Assembly (NCBI GenBank): GCA_011390755.1
Contig: JAABRU010000008.1
Location: 1 to 64,000 of the forward strand
DNA from: Desulfobacteraceae bacterium
GTDB lineage: Bacteria; Desulfobacterota; Desulfobacteria; Desulfobacterales; Desulfococcaceae
Reading direction: 5' to 3'
DNA length: 64,000 nucleotides
This document shows positions 52,135-60,356 of the stretch, piece by piece. A program made the translations under genes and the position numbers. The notes beneath the pieces were generated by a model, which saw nothing but the letters and a program-made list of their open reading frames with translations, was not told where the DNA came from and did not search any database. The first letter of the stretch is position 1; each line of letters opens with the position of its first letter.

Positions 52135-55100
52135 TCAAACACCCAACCGCTCAAGAATGGCCCGGATGATGATTCCGTCTGTGTAATCCAAATCCTCAAT
52201 CAGCTTTTCCTCATCCCGTTCTCCTGCCCATATTTTCCGGATGGGTTCGGCGAGCATAAAACCGGCCTGCTGTAATTGCTCAAACGCTGCTTCCACCTGC
52301 TGCCGTGCTTCCTCATCCCCCCCACATGCCCCCGCCACCATTTCAATGACAGGTTTGAACTGCTCCAGAATCCGCCCCACCTGATGCTGTGTTCCCATGA
52401 AATTTTCCTGCGCCTCCCGCGACAATCGCCGGTATTCACGGGCCTGTTCGCTTTGTTCCTGTTTTTCGGCAATTTCGGCGAGAACGGTGTAGGTTTTCCA
52501 GATTTCTGCTGCGCCGGGGTCAAGGGTTATGTCAATTGCCAATGCCTGCTCGGCCAGTTGCCGCGCTTCGGCCAAACGAGCTACAGATAGCCGGGTGGGG
52601 TCGTTTTGGAGCAGGTCGGCGAGGTTGCTGGCGGCTCTGGATTCTCTTATCCGATCTCCGACCTTTCGGCTGCCTTCCATTGCCCGGCGATACCATGTTT
52701 CGGCTTCGGCCATGCGTCCGGCATTTTGCATCGTAGCTGCCAAATTGGAATAGGTTGCTGCGGCTCCGGCCAGGTTGCCCAGGCTTTCACTCAGGCGGGC
52801 GGATTCCCGGTATGCGCTTTCGGCTGCGTCCCATTGTCTGGCTCTGATATACAACATGCCCAACTGGAGCTGCGCTGTGGCTTCCAGTGCCGGTTCCTTG
52901 AGGCTGCGGAAGGTTTTCAGGGCCTCCTGATAGCGTTTTTCGGCTTCTGCGAGATTGCCTTCCTGCATGGCAAGGGTTCCGATTTGGAATTGCAGAGCAG
53001 CAACAGAACGGTCATCGTTTAATTTTGTCACTATTTCCAATGCCGCCTCATACGCAGCCCGCGCTCCGGCAAAGTCGCCCATATCTGTCAGCGCGGTCGC
53101 CAGATCACTTTGCAGCACACCGGTCTGTCGGCGCACACCATCGCTTTGTTCCAGTTTTTCACCCAGGACGATTCCTTCGCGGTATATGTTTACGGCCTCG
53201 CCCGTGCGACCGGAATCTCTCAGGCAGCGGCCCAGTCTGAGCAGAGTAAGGCTTTGTTCGTGGCTTGGTTCATCCCCCATTGTTTTGAGGATATTCCGGA
53301 ACAGATCCTCGGCTTCGCTGTGGCGACCGGCATTGTACAGTGCCTCTCCTTTGCCGGACTGGGCCAGAAACCAGGCTCTGCTTCCGGGTGCGGCTGCTTT
53401 TTCTGCCCGTTGGTTGAGGTCGTCCCGGTCACGGAGCAGGCCGAAATAGTTGAGGAACAGGTTGACATTATCAACGAAATCCACTGCATTTTCTTCCCCG
53501 GCTGCCAATGCGGCTTTTACGGCAAAGAGCAGGTTGGGGAGTTCGTTCATAGCCACAGAGCGGGAGCCGCCTGTATTTTTGGCAAACGGTTCATAGAGTT
53601 TGCGGGACAGGCGGTAATACGCGGCACGGTGACGCGCGGACAGGCTGTTTTTTTCCGGTTCCGGCAGCCGTTCCCACAGGGCCGGGGCCAAAGCCGGGTG
53701 GAATTTCAGGTACAGAGCGCTTACGCCGGGCAGTCGTTCCGCCCGGATCAGCCCGGAGTTTTCCAAAGCCTGCCGCAGTTGCGGCCATGTGGTGAGTAGC
53801 GTAACCTCCAGCAGCACATCCTCCATCGCTCCCCCATGAAACACCCCCAGCCCCGGCAGCCATTTGCGGGCTTCGGGGGACAGGCGTTCGAGGGAAAGAT
53901 GCAGAGACACGCGCAGGTTTCTGTGCGGTGTATCATCCGGGGCCTCGGCCAGCAGGTTTTCCAGGCGTTCGCCCAGTTCTGCGGTTTTGCGGTTTTTCAA
54001 CTGATACGCCAGCAGGGATACAGACAGGGGATGGAAATCCACTTTTTTGAACAATTCCAGCAGCCCGTGGCGTTTTGGCAGAGTGATATGCGCTGAGGGC
54101 CGGGGCGACAGTTCCCACAGGGCAGCGAAATAAGACAGGGCATCCTGTTCGGACAGTCCGGAAAGGGGCAGGTACTGATGCTCCCGTGTGCCTGCCGGGG
54201 AATATTCGGGATGCTCCAGAAGATTCTGCCTTGTGGTGATAAGCACCCGTGTCTGACCGGCACGGGACCAGCGCGCAGCCGCGTCCAGCAGCGCGGTCTG
54301 GCGGTTTTCCTTTTCATCCCGCAGGCTTTCCAGATTGTCCAGAATCAGCAGCGCGGGCAGGGTTTTCAAAACCTCTTCGGCTTCTGCGGCATTTGCAAGG
54401 CTCTTTTCCAAAGCCGCGGAAAGGGAACTGACCGCAAAGGAAAGCGGATCAACCCCCTGAAACGCGGAAAAATCCACAAAACAGCATCTGCGGAACATGC
54501 CGGAGCGCAGCAGCCACCGCCCGGTTTCGGCAGCCAGTGCGGTTTTGCCCTGTCCCCCGAATCCGGTCACGCTGATGCGCCGGGTTCCGGATACAAAGGC
54601 CCGTTCCGCAAACCACAGTTCCCATGCCCGGCCCTGAAACCCGTGTTCACAGGGTTTCGGAAGCCCCGACCCCCCATCACAGGGGCGAACCTTGTGTTCG
54701 CCCCGGTCTTCCGCCCTCAGCAGGGAAATATCCGCACCGCCCTGGTACAGGGCAGGCAGAAACCAGTCATACAGGCGCAGGGTGAAAACATCCTGCTCTC
54801 CCCTGCGCCGCTGCCCCCGTTCCGGATTTCTGTACAGATGCTGCCGGGCCTCATCCAAAGCCGCTCCCACGCCCGTATGATCGCCCAGCCGCGCATAAAA
54901 CTCACCGAAAAGCCGCCGGGTGGTTTCCACCAGCACGGTATGACTCATGGCAATCACGCAGGGCAGACCGACCTGGGTAAGCCGGGCCGCGACACCGTTG
55001 ATGGCCTTTGTTTTCCCGGTCTCTTCCTCACTGCCTGCCTGCTTCTGCTGCCCCAGGGCCGCGGACTGGCACGCGGACAGCACAGTGAGGGACACTTTCT

Positions 55101-55971
55101 GATTCGTGAGCATTTCCCCCAGGGTTTCCGCGGTAATCAGGGCTTCTTCGCCTTTGTCATCCTCAAACAGCAGGTACCCGGTATCGGGTTTCAGGGCATT
55201 GCCCGCGTTACGGGTGGCCGCGGCCGGATCGCTTTTCACGGCTTTGCGGATCATGGCCCCCTGTGTATCAAACACGCCGTGGCCGTCAAAATGCAGAATA
55301 TCCACAGCCGCCTTGCCCCGGTGTTCCGGCCCCTGGCATCTGAGCCGCCGGGTCAGGTTGTCCAATGTGGCCGGGCGCAGAAATTCCACTGTCACACGGC
55401 CCGGCGCGTTCTCATCCAGGGCATCCATGACCGCGCGGGCATCGGCACGGGGATCAAGAAAACCGGCCCCGGCCGGACGGCTGACCACAAAAAGCAGATG
55501 CAACCGGTCTTTGGGTTCCGGAATGAATTTACGGCCCGTGCCGCCCGCGCCCGTAAGACGGCGGCGCACGGCAATATGGGGATATTCATGCACCAGATGT
55601 TTTCCGTCCTTGCAGAGCAGTTCCCAGGGCAGGGACAGCACGGCAGGAGAGGCCGCATCTATGGTAATGAGTCCGCCCGCGTTATCCAGTCCGTCATAAA
55701 ATTTCCAGAACAGGCGTTTGGCATGGTCATTTCCCAATGCGGCCTGAAACAGGGCCTCTCCCCAGGTTTTGAAATTTTCCACAATGCGCCCGGCTTTTCC
55801 ATCATCCAGGTCAGCCGTCCACTGCGTACCATACACCTCCAGATACCAGCGGATGTCATCCCGGTCTGTTTCCGTTATGGGATTCACAAAATCCAGAGCG
55901 GCGCGTTCCCCGGCAAATTCGGCCATCACCTGTTTTTCATTGGGAAAAGAAATAATCAGTTCGGCAGTCAT
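52135..55971 (-). CDS. CHAT protease-STAND ATPase-TPR protein
   Basis: A 1278-residue multidomain protein. An N-terminal segment (1-100) precedes a CHAT caspase-like domain. Candidate catalytic residues are H231 in LHFDGHGVF and C301 in VLSACQSAAL. A STAND/NB-ARC-type ATPase follows, with P-loop GFGGQGKTALAAE (470-477), Walker B LLILDN near 541 and sensor RVLITTRQN near 575. From about 860 to 1210 are eight or so TPR-like repeats (AEAEKRYQEALKTF, AEAETWYRRAMEG). This order (protease-ATPase-repeat sensor) resembles NLR-like proteins that act as signal-triggered proteases in conflict or cell death. The target is unknown. AAGGATGG precedes the ATG. Codon use is GC-richer than the nearby Rpn genes. 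Confidence 0.88.
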   Translation of the reverse strand: MTAELIISFPNEKQVMAEFAGERAALDFVNPITETDRDDIRWYLEVYGTQWTADLDDGKAGRIVENFKTWGEALFQAALGNDHAKRLFWKFYDGLDNAGGLITIDAASPAVLSLPWELLCKDGKHLVHEYPHIAVRRRLTGAGGTGRKFIPEPKDRLHLLFVVSRPAGAGFLDPRADARAVMDALDENAPGRVTVEFLRPATLDNLTRRLRCQGPEHRGKAAVDILHFDGHGVFDTQGAMIRKAVKSDPAAATRNAGNALKPDTGYLLFEDDKGEEALITAETLGEMLTNQKVSLTVLSACQSAALGQQKQAGSEEETGKTKAINGVAARLTQVGLPCVIAMSHTVLVETTRRLFGEFYARLGDHTGVGAALDEARQHLYRNPERGQRRRGEQDVFTLRLYDWFLPALYQGGADISLLRAEDRGEHKVRPCDGGSGLPKPCEHGFQGRAWELWFAERAFVSGTRRISVTGFGGQGKTALAAETGRWLLRSGMFRRCCFVDFSAFQGVDPLSFAVSSLSAALEKSLANAAEAEEVLKTLPALLILDNLESLRDEKENRQTALLDAAARWSRAGQTRVLITTRQNLLEHPEYSPAGTREHQYLPLSGLSEQDALSYFAALWELSPRPSAHITLPKRHGLLELFKKVDFHPLSVSLLAYQLKNRKTAELGERLENLLAEAPDDTPHRNLRVSLHLSLERLSPEARKWLPGLGVFHGGAMEDVLLEVTLLTTWPQLRQALENSGLIRAERLPGVSALYLKFHPALAPALWERLPEPEKNSLSARHRAAYYRLSRKLYEPFAKNTGGSRSVAMNELPNLLFAVKAALAAGEENAVDFVDNVNLFLNYFGLLRDRDDLNQRAEKAAAPGSRAWFLAQSGKGEALYNAGRHSEAEDLFRNILKTMGDEPSHEQSLTLLRLGRCLRDSGRTGEAVNIYREGIVLGEKLEQSDGVRRQTGVLQSDLATALTDMGDFAGARAAYEAALEIVTKLNDDRSVAALQFQIGTLAMQEGNLAEAEKRYQEALKTFRSLKEPALEATAQLQLGMLYIRARQWDAAESAYRESARLSESLGNLAGAAATYSNLAATMQNAGRMAEAETWYRRAMEGSRKVGDRIRESRAASNLADLLQNDPTRLSVARLAEARQLAEQALAIDITLDPGAAEIWKTYTVLAEIAEKQEQSEQAREYRRLSREAQENFMGTQHQVGRILEQFKPVIEMVAGACGGDEEARQQVEAAFEQLQQAGFMLAEPIRKIWAGERDEEKLIEDLDYTDGIIIRAILERLGV

Positions 55972-55992
55972 TTATCACCATCCTTTGCAACC

Positions 55993-56289
55993 CGTTCCCA
56001 CGCAGAGCGTCAATGGCGTTACGTTAAGGGACAAGGTAAACCCCGTAGGGGTGTAAGATAATAGCCCGGCAATTTATTGCCGGGATCGGAATTATTATGA
56101 AAATCAGTCCCGTAGGGACGGCAGAAAAGACGGACGTGATTCTTCCGTCCCTACGGGACTCTGAAATGTTTTCTCTGTGATTCCCGGCAGTAAACTACCG
56201 GGCTATTCTCTTTCTGTCCCTACGGGACAGGGTTGTGTAAATCTGCTTTTTCCTTTTAACGTAATGCCATTGATGTTCTGCGTGGGAAC
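55993..56289. repeat. Nested element between the CHAT gene and its small neighbour: hairpin repeat split by family C copy 3
   Basis: The outer arms GTTCCCACGCAGA and TCTGCGTGGGAAC form one hairpin of the GTTCCCACGC family. Its loop is split by a 262-bp family C element (56011-56272) with ends CAATGGCGTTACGTTAAG and CTTTTTCCTTTTAACGTAATGCCATTG. Inside that are GTAGGGACGG repeats and a CCCGGCAATTTATTGCCGGG hairpin. The gap between the two genes therefore consists entirely of mobile or repeat DNA. Confidence 0.72.
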
Positions 56290-56302
56290 AAGAGAAGATA
56301 AC

Positions 56303-56758
56303 TCACATTTTCTTACTGTCAGCATCCGCTTTGGCTTCCATGCAGAAGGCTTTCACACCCAGATGGATTACCACCACCCCGCAGGACAGGGCCAGCACCT
56401 GAACCGCGTTCCCGGAAAATCCCATCGCCACCAGAATGGCCGCAAACTGTTTCAGAACCTTTTCATTGGAAAGATCGCCCCATTTCTTCCACTGCTGATT
56501 CAGCACACCGCCCTCTTTGCATACATCATCATGCGCGGCCTTTCGGAATTTCTGCCAGAAAGAATCGGGCGACTGCCCGGCCTCCGTAACCGCCTTTTCA
56601 ATAACCTGGGATTCCTTTTCCGGAACCGGCATAGGCATTGATTCATGGCCCTGGCGAATCCATTTTGTCTGTACAGCATCACCGCCCGCGGCCAGTTCAG
56701 CCAGCCGGGCATCCATTTCACGGGATAAACGGTCAATCTCTTCAGGGGAAAATGTCAT
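56303..56758 (-). CDS. Small protein with hydrophobic C-terminus, upstream of the CHAT gene
   Basis: A 151-residue protein starting MTFSPEEIDRLSREMDARL, with GGAGG 7 bases before the ATG. Residues 1-100 are charged and helical, with one Trp-rich patch (FWQKFRKAAHDDVCKEGG, QQWKKWGDL). Residues 104-138 (FAAILVAMGFSG, VLALSCGVVVIHLGVKAF) are hydrophobic, enough for one or two membrane helices, before a charged tail. I do not recognise the family. It lies on the same strand as the CHAT-ATPase-TPR gene and 331 bases upstream of it, with only repeats between. A partner or protease-released effector role is speculation. Confidence 0.62.
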   Translation of the reverse strand: MTFSPEEIDRLSREMDARLAELAAGGDAVQTKWIRQGHESMPMPVPEKESQVIEKAVTEAGQSPDSFWQKFRKAAHDDVCKEGGVLNQQWKKWGDLSNEKVLKQFAAILVAMGFSGNAVQVLALSCGVVVIHLGVKAFCMEAKADADSKKM

Positions 56759-56792
56759 TATCGGACCTCCGGATTTTATAGGGTTTCTATAG

Positions 56793-56959
56793 TCAGCAGA
56801 TCGAAAACTTCCTGAATTCCCCCTCTCCCCGGGCGGGAGAGGGCAGGGGTGAGGGGGATAAACGGCTGATTTTTCACCCTCCCTGCCCCTCCCTCAGGGG
56901 AGGGGAGTCTGAAAGCAGAAGCATTGCCGGCCGGAAACAGAATTTTTTCGATCTGCTGA
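56793..56959. repeat. MITE-like element, family B copy 4, with internal family C-like insert
   Basis: The ends TCAGCAGATCGAAAACTT and TTTTTTCGATCTGCTGA are family B termini. Most of the interior is replaced by CCCCTCTCCCCGGGCGGGAG and CCCTCCCTCAGGGGAGGGGAG, the GC-rich hairpins of family C. It lies just upstream of the 56303-56758 gene start and may carry or separate its promoter. Confidence 0.65.
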
Positions 56960-57093
56960 CAGTGTTTTTATAGCATTTAAGGTTGCTGAACCGGTAAAAA
57001 GTCATTTTTCCGGAATTCAGTCTTAGTAAAAACAGTATGTTAAGCTGCTGAAATCCCCGTATTCCGAACTTTTTACATATTCATCAAAGTTAT

Positions 57094-57140
57094 TTCCTGA
57101 AAAAAAATACCAGAGGAGTGCCAACTGAAAGTGCGGAACA
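57094..57140. repeat. Family D end fragment
   Basis: TTATTTCCTGAAAAAAAATACC and GGAGTGCCAACTGAAAGTGCGG resemble the inverted left end of family D copies. The rest of the element is missing. It sits just beyond the 3' end of pqiC. Confidence 0.5.
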
Positions 57141-57149
57141 CAACCTGAC

Positions 57150-57755
57150 CTACCGTCTGCGGGCAGAAATCTCCCCGGCAATTTCCCTGCTGAAACGCAG
57201 CAGCAGACGGCTTTGGGCCGCAACTATATCCGTATACTCCCCACCGGCAACCTTTTCCTGCAAAAAAGATTTTTTCAGAACCGTCCCCCCTTTTGTATCT
57301 GTCAGCGCCCAGGTCAGAGCCAGCACGGCTTTTCCCCCGACGTTTGCGTCAAACCGCTGCAGCTTGAGACGCAGACAGTACCGGGGGGCCGAAAAATCCC
57401 GCCAGGGATAAGACAGCACCTGATCCGAATGCAGCAGCACCGCCAGGTTTTCTGCCAGTACCCGCAGAAAATCATCGGACAGACTGCCTCCCCAGCGGTG
57501 GAATTCAGCCAGATGCAGGCGGTTTTCCCCTGAGCGGGTGACAATCTGGGAACGATCCAGCATCCTGGGAATTTCCAGAGGGCCGATACCCAGAGAAATT
57601 TTTTCCCCGCTGTTTTTCTGTGAAAATGCTGCCCCGTCTCCGGCCAGGGAAGTCAGGGTATAGAACTGCACCGGGGGAGCATTTCCCAGACAGGATGCAA
57701 GGAAAAGGGGCAGGCAGAAAATCAGTCCGTATTTTTTATATATTTTTACTTTCAT
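57150..57755 (-). CDS. pqiC: PqiC-like outer-membrane lipoprotein (ABC-type transport auxiliary)
   Basis: A 201-residue lipoprotein with a signal ending FLASCLGNAPPVQFYTL, the lipobox LASC. The family conserved SLGIGPLEIPRMLDRSQIVTRSGENRLHLAEFHRWGGSL follows. PqiC sits on the outer membrane and links with PqiB, which forms a tunnel for lipid movement. Its ATG overlaps the pqiB stop (ATGA). The final residues ISARRR lie close to a family D fragment, so the extreme C-terminus may have been changed. Confidence 0.9.
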   Translation of the reverse strand: MKVKIYKKYGLIFCLPLFLASCLGNAPPVQFYTLTSLAGDGAAFSQKNSGEKISLGIGPLEIPRMLDRSQIVTRSGENRLHLAEFHRWGGSLSDDFLRVLAENLAVLLHSDQVLSYPWRDFSAPRYCLRLKLQRFDANVGGKAVLALTWALTDTKGGTVLKKSFLQEKVAGGEYTDIVAAQSRLLLRFSREIAGEISARRR

Positions 57756-59482
57756 TGATTTTTATCCTTTCCGTACAGCAGGGCTTCGGGATGCCGTTCC
57801 AGGTAATCGGCCACCAAGCGCACCGCGCGGGCAGCATCAGCCAGTTCCGTCATCATACGTTTCATATCCGCATACAGAACAGAATCTTTGTTTACTATAT
57901 TTCCCACATCTGTCAATGCCGAATGCAACTGCGGGGTCACCTTGCGATCCACCTGTTTCAGTGTATGCTCCAGATGACCAAGGCTTTTATCCAGACTGAT
58001 CGCTGCCTTTTTCACTTCCGGACTCAGCTCCCTATTGATCTGCACTGCAAACTGCTTCAGTTCTTCCAAAGACTGATCCAGGGCTGCCAGGGACCTTTTC
58101 AGTTCCCCGGAATTTACCGCTTCATTTGCCCCCCGGACAAATTCACCCAAATCCTTTCCAATCTGTTCCAGGGGAAACCGCTCTATCTTGCCAAGCAGAT
58201 GGGTCAGACTGCTGGTCACTTCATCCAAAGGGGCGGGGATAGTGGGAAAAAGCGGATACCTTCCCTCCCACCGGATACTCCGGTCGGGAATATTTTTATA
58301 AAAATCCAGGGAGATAAGCAACTGGCCGGTAATCAGGTTTCCGCTGCGGAGCTGGGCGCGCAGTCCTTTTGCCACCATATCATCAATGATTTTCTGTCTG
58401 CTGCTGTCCGCGGGGATGCTGCCGGTATAAGTGATCCGATCTGTTTCGATCTCCGTCAGTACCGGAATGCGGATTTCCTGACTGTCATAATTAAATTCCA
58501 GACTCACATCCACGACCTGCCCGATACGGATTCCTTTCAGTTCCACGGGCGCGCCTGCGGTCAGCCCCCGCACCGAACCGTCAAACTGCATGAGCCATTT
58601 TTCTTTTTTGGCATATTTTTTTTCCGATGCATTTTCAAGGGTTTCATAAAGCGGAAAAACATCATTTTTTTCGGCCTCCCCTCCCGGTTCCAGATTCACA
58701 GGGGTGTCAAATGCAATACCGCCGAGCATTATGGTCATAAAAGATTCGGTATTGACTTTGATACCGTTGGCATCCATCACAAAATCCAGTCCTCCGGCAT
58801 TCCAGAAACGGGTATTTTTTTTTACTCTTTTATGATGGGGATCCCGGATAAATATTTTGATATTTACGGCCCTGCCCTCTTCATCCAGGTAATATGCCAC
58901 CACCTGCCCGACTTCGATTTGCCGGTAATAGACCGGAGAGCCGATGTCCAGGGAGGCCAGGCGGGGAGCCTGTAACAGAAAATGGGCACCGGGCAGATCC
59001 TCTGTCACAATGGGCGGGGTTTCCAGTCCTTTGAAATGTTTTTGCAACTTTCCGGGCCTGCCCGGATCAATGCCGATATAGGCCCCGGAAAAAAGGGTGC
59101 TGAGTCCCGACACCTCTCCGGCGGCCACGCGGGCGCGCACCACCCAGAAACGGGTATTTTCCGACAGCATACGTTCGGCATCTTTTACAAATTCCGCTGT
59201 TACCTCCACACCGGACAAATCGTCATCAAAGCGGATTTTTTCCACCCTGCCGATTTCCACATCTTTGTATTTGATTTTTGTTTTTCCGGCTTCCAGACCG
59301 TCCGCACTTTGAAAAGATATGGTCACTGCCGGTCCCTGCTCTGAAACACTTTTCCACACCAGCCAGACACCGATGATAACTGCCACAATCGGCACAAACC
59401 AGACAAGGGAAATACTGTTCTTCTTTTTTTCCACAACTGCTTCCGGTATGGTATCGGAAATATCCGTCTGTTTTTCAGTCAT
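57752..59482 (-). CDS. pqiB: Intermembrane transport protein PqiB (three MCE domains)
   Basis: A 576-residue protein with one N-terminal membrane helix (ISLVWFVPIVAVIIGVWLV) and three MCE domains: FQSADGLEAGKTKIKYKDVEIGRV (about 55-80), ASLDIGSPVYYRQIEVGQVVAYYL (about 175-200) and SVRGLTAGAPVELKGIRIGQVVDV (about 300-325). The C-terminal helical region ends in a coiled coil. It forms a hexameric tube across the periplasm. In E. coli pqiA, an inner-membrane partner, is upstream; here the upstream DNA holds only repeats, so pqiA is absent or elsewhere. Confidence 0.93.
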   Translation of the reverse strand: MTEKQTDISDTIPEAVVEKKKNSISLVWFVPIVAVIIGVWLVWKSVSEQGPAVTISFQSADGLEAGKTKIKYKDVEIGRVEKIRFDDDLSGVEVTAEFVKDAERMLSENTRFWVVRARVAAGEVSGLSTLFSGAYIGIDPGRPGKLQKHFKGLETPPIVTEDLPGAHFLLQAPRLASLDIGSPVYYRQIEVGQVVAYYLDEEGRAVNIKIFIRDPHHKRVKKNTRFWNAGGLDFVMDANGIKVNTESFMTIMLGGIAFDTPVNLEPGGEAEKNDVFPLYETLENASEKKYAKKEKWLMQFDGSVRGLTAGAPVELKGIRIGQVVDVSLEFNYDSQEIRIPVLTEIETDRITYTGSIPADSSRQKIIDDMVAKGLRAQLRSGNLITGQLLISLDFYKNIPDRSIRWEGRYPLFPTIPAPLDEVTSSLTHLLGKIERFPLEQIGKDLGEFVRGANEAVNSGELKRSLAALDQSLEELKQFAVQINRELSPEVKKAAISLDKSLGHLEHTLKQVDRKVTPQLHSALTDVGNIVNKDSVLYADMKRMMTELADAARAVRLVADYLERHPEALLYGKDKNQ

Positions 59483-59514
59483 TGTTTATCCTATGTGATT
59501 CATATGTTTCGCAG

Positions 59515-59715
59515 ACACCAGACCAGCCACAAATTGCACAAATTGCACGAATTACGGTTTGTACGATTCGTGCAGATTCGTGTCATTCGTGGCTGGCATC
59601 AGGACAATCCGCAGCATTACGCAGAAAATGAAATATTGCAGTCACAAATTGCAAAGATTGCACGAATCAGGGTTTGTACGATTCGTGCAGATTCGTGTCA
59701 TTCGTGGCTGATCAG
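59515..59715. repeat. Direct repeat pair upstream of pqiB
   Basis: A 60-70-bp unit occurs twice, each with TTTGTACGATTCGTGCAGATTCGTGTCATTCGTGGCTG, separated by about 50 bases. The first copy begins CCAGCCAC and ends GTGGCTGG, so the unit has short inverted ends. It is part of an 874-base gene-free region between pqiB and yhaN. A promoter for pqiB could be inside, but none stands out. Confidence 0.6.
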
Positions 59716-59993
59716 GAATTTTTTAAAATTATATCAGGCAGCTTCCATTTTTTTGTCAGAAAATCTGTATTTGCCCAGTACAAGAATTGCATCATGAACC
59801 AGGGCATTTTGACCTGCAATATGAACCGGGGATTGATTTTCAGAATGGATAATATAACGGTTTAATAATGAATCCTCAAAAAATCAGCCCCCCTGTCCGG
59901 GAAAAGCCTGTGGTGCATAAGCAATTAAAAACACATGATTTATGCCAAATAACACAGGATATGAATTCCGGATTTTTTGCGGGAGCATCAGTA

Positions 59994-60138
59994 TCAGTGG
60001 ATCGAAAAGTTTCCCCCGGATACGGTTTTACGGCTGTCCCGGAGTGCGGAAACTGTATTTCTGCACCGCCGCATCTCCCGGTTACCCCATGCAAAAATAC
60101 AATTTTTGCACTCCTCCGGAAACGTTTCGATCTGCTGA
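59994..60138. repeat. MITE-like element, family B copy 3 (simple form)
   Basis: A 145-bp element with ends TCAGTGGATCGAAAAGTTTCC and AACGTTTCGATCTGCTGA. The interior is CGGAGTGCGGAAACTGTATTT, CATCTCCCGGTTACCCCATG and ACAATTTTTGCACTCCTCCGG. It is the basic unit of the expanded copy at 32585. Beyond it up to 60356 are a GTAGGGACGA repeat and a CGCCCGGAAATTTATTTCCG-type hairpin. Confidence 0.75.
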
Positions 60139-60356
60139 GTATTACTGTCAATGGATATTGCAGACAATTGCAGTGCATATGATCAGTTTCAAATGACTTC
60201 GCAGAACATTTGACACAGAAACACGGATGCTTTATTTCATCCGGAATCATGTTTAGGGACACGGAAAAAATAAAAAATCCCGTAGGGACGACACATACCG
60301 CCCGGAAATTTATTTCCGGGCGGGCGGCGGGATAATTATTTTTTTTTCCGAATCCC

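Noticed and set aside
52135-55971. CRISPR craspase (TPR-CHAT, Csx29-like)
   Set aside because: Csx29 has TPR first and CHAT last and lies beside gRAMP/Cas7-11. Here CHAT is first, an ATPase is present and no cas gene or CRISPR array is in the window.
54178-56061. 627-residue ORF on the plus strand opposite the CHAT gene
   Set aside because: It is the antisense shadow of a GC-rich coding frame; it has no domain, no ribosome site that fits, and low-complexity composition.
56303-56758. Bacterial gasdermin next to a caspase-like protease
   Set aside because: At 151 residues it is too short for the gasdermin fold, and no N-terminal cysteine for lipidation is seen. A protease-substrate link is kept only as a hypothesis.
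57620-58975. 451-residue plus-strand ORF
   Set aside because: Antisense of pqiB.
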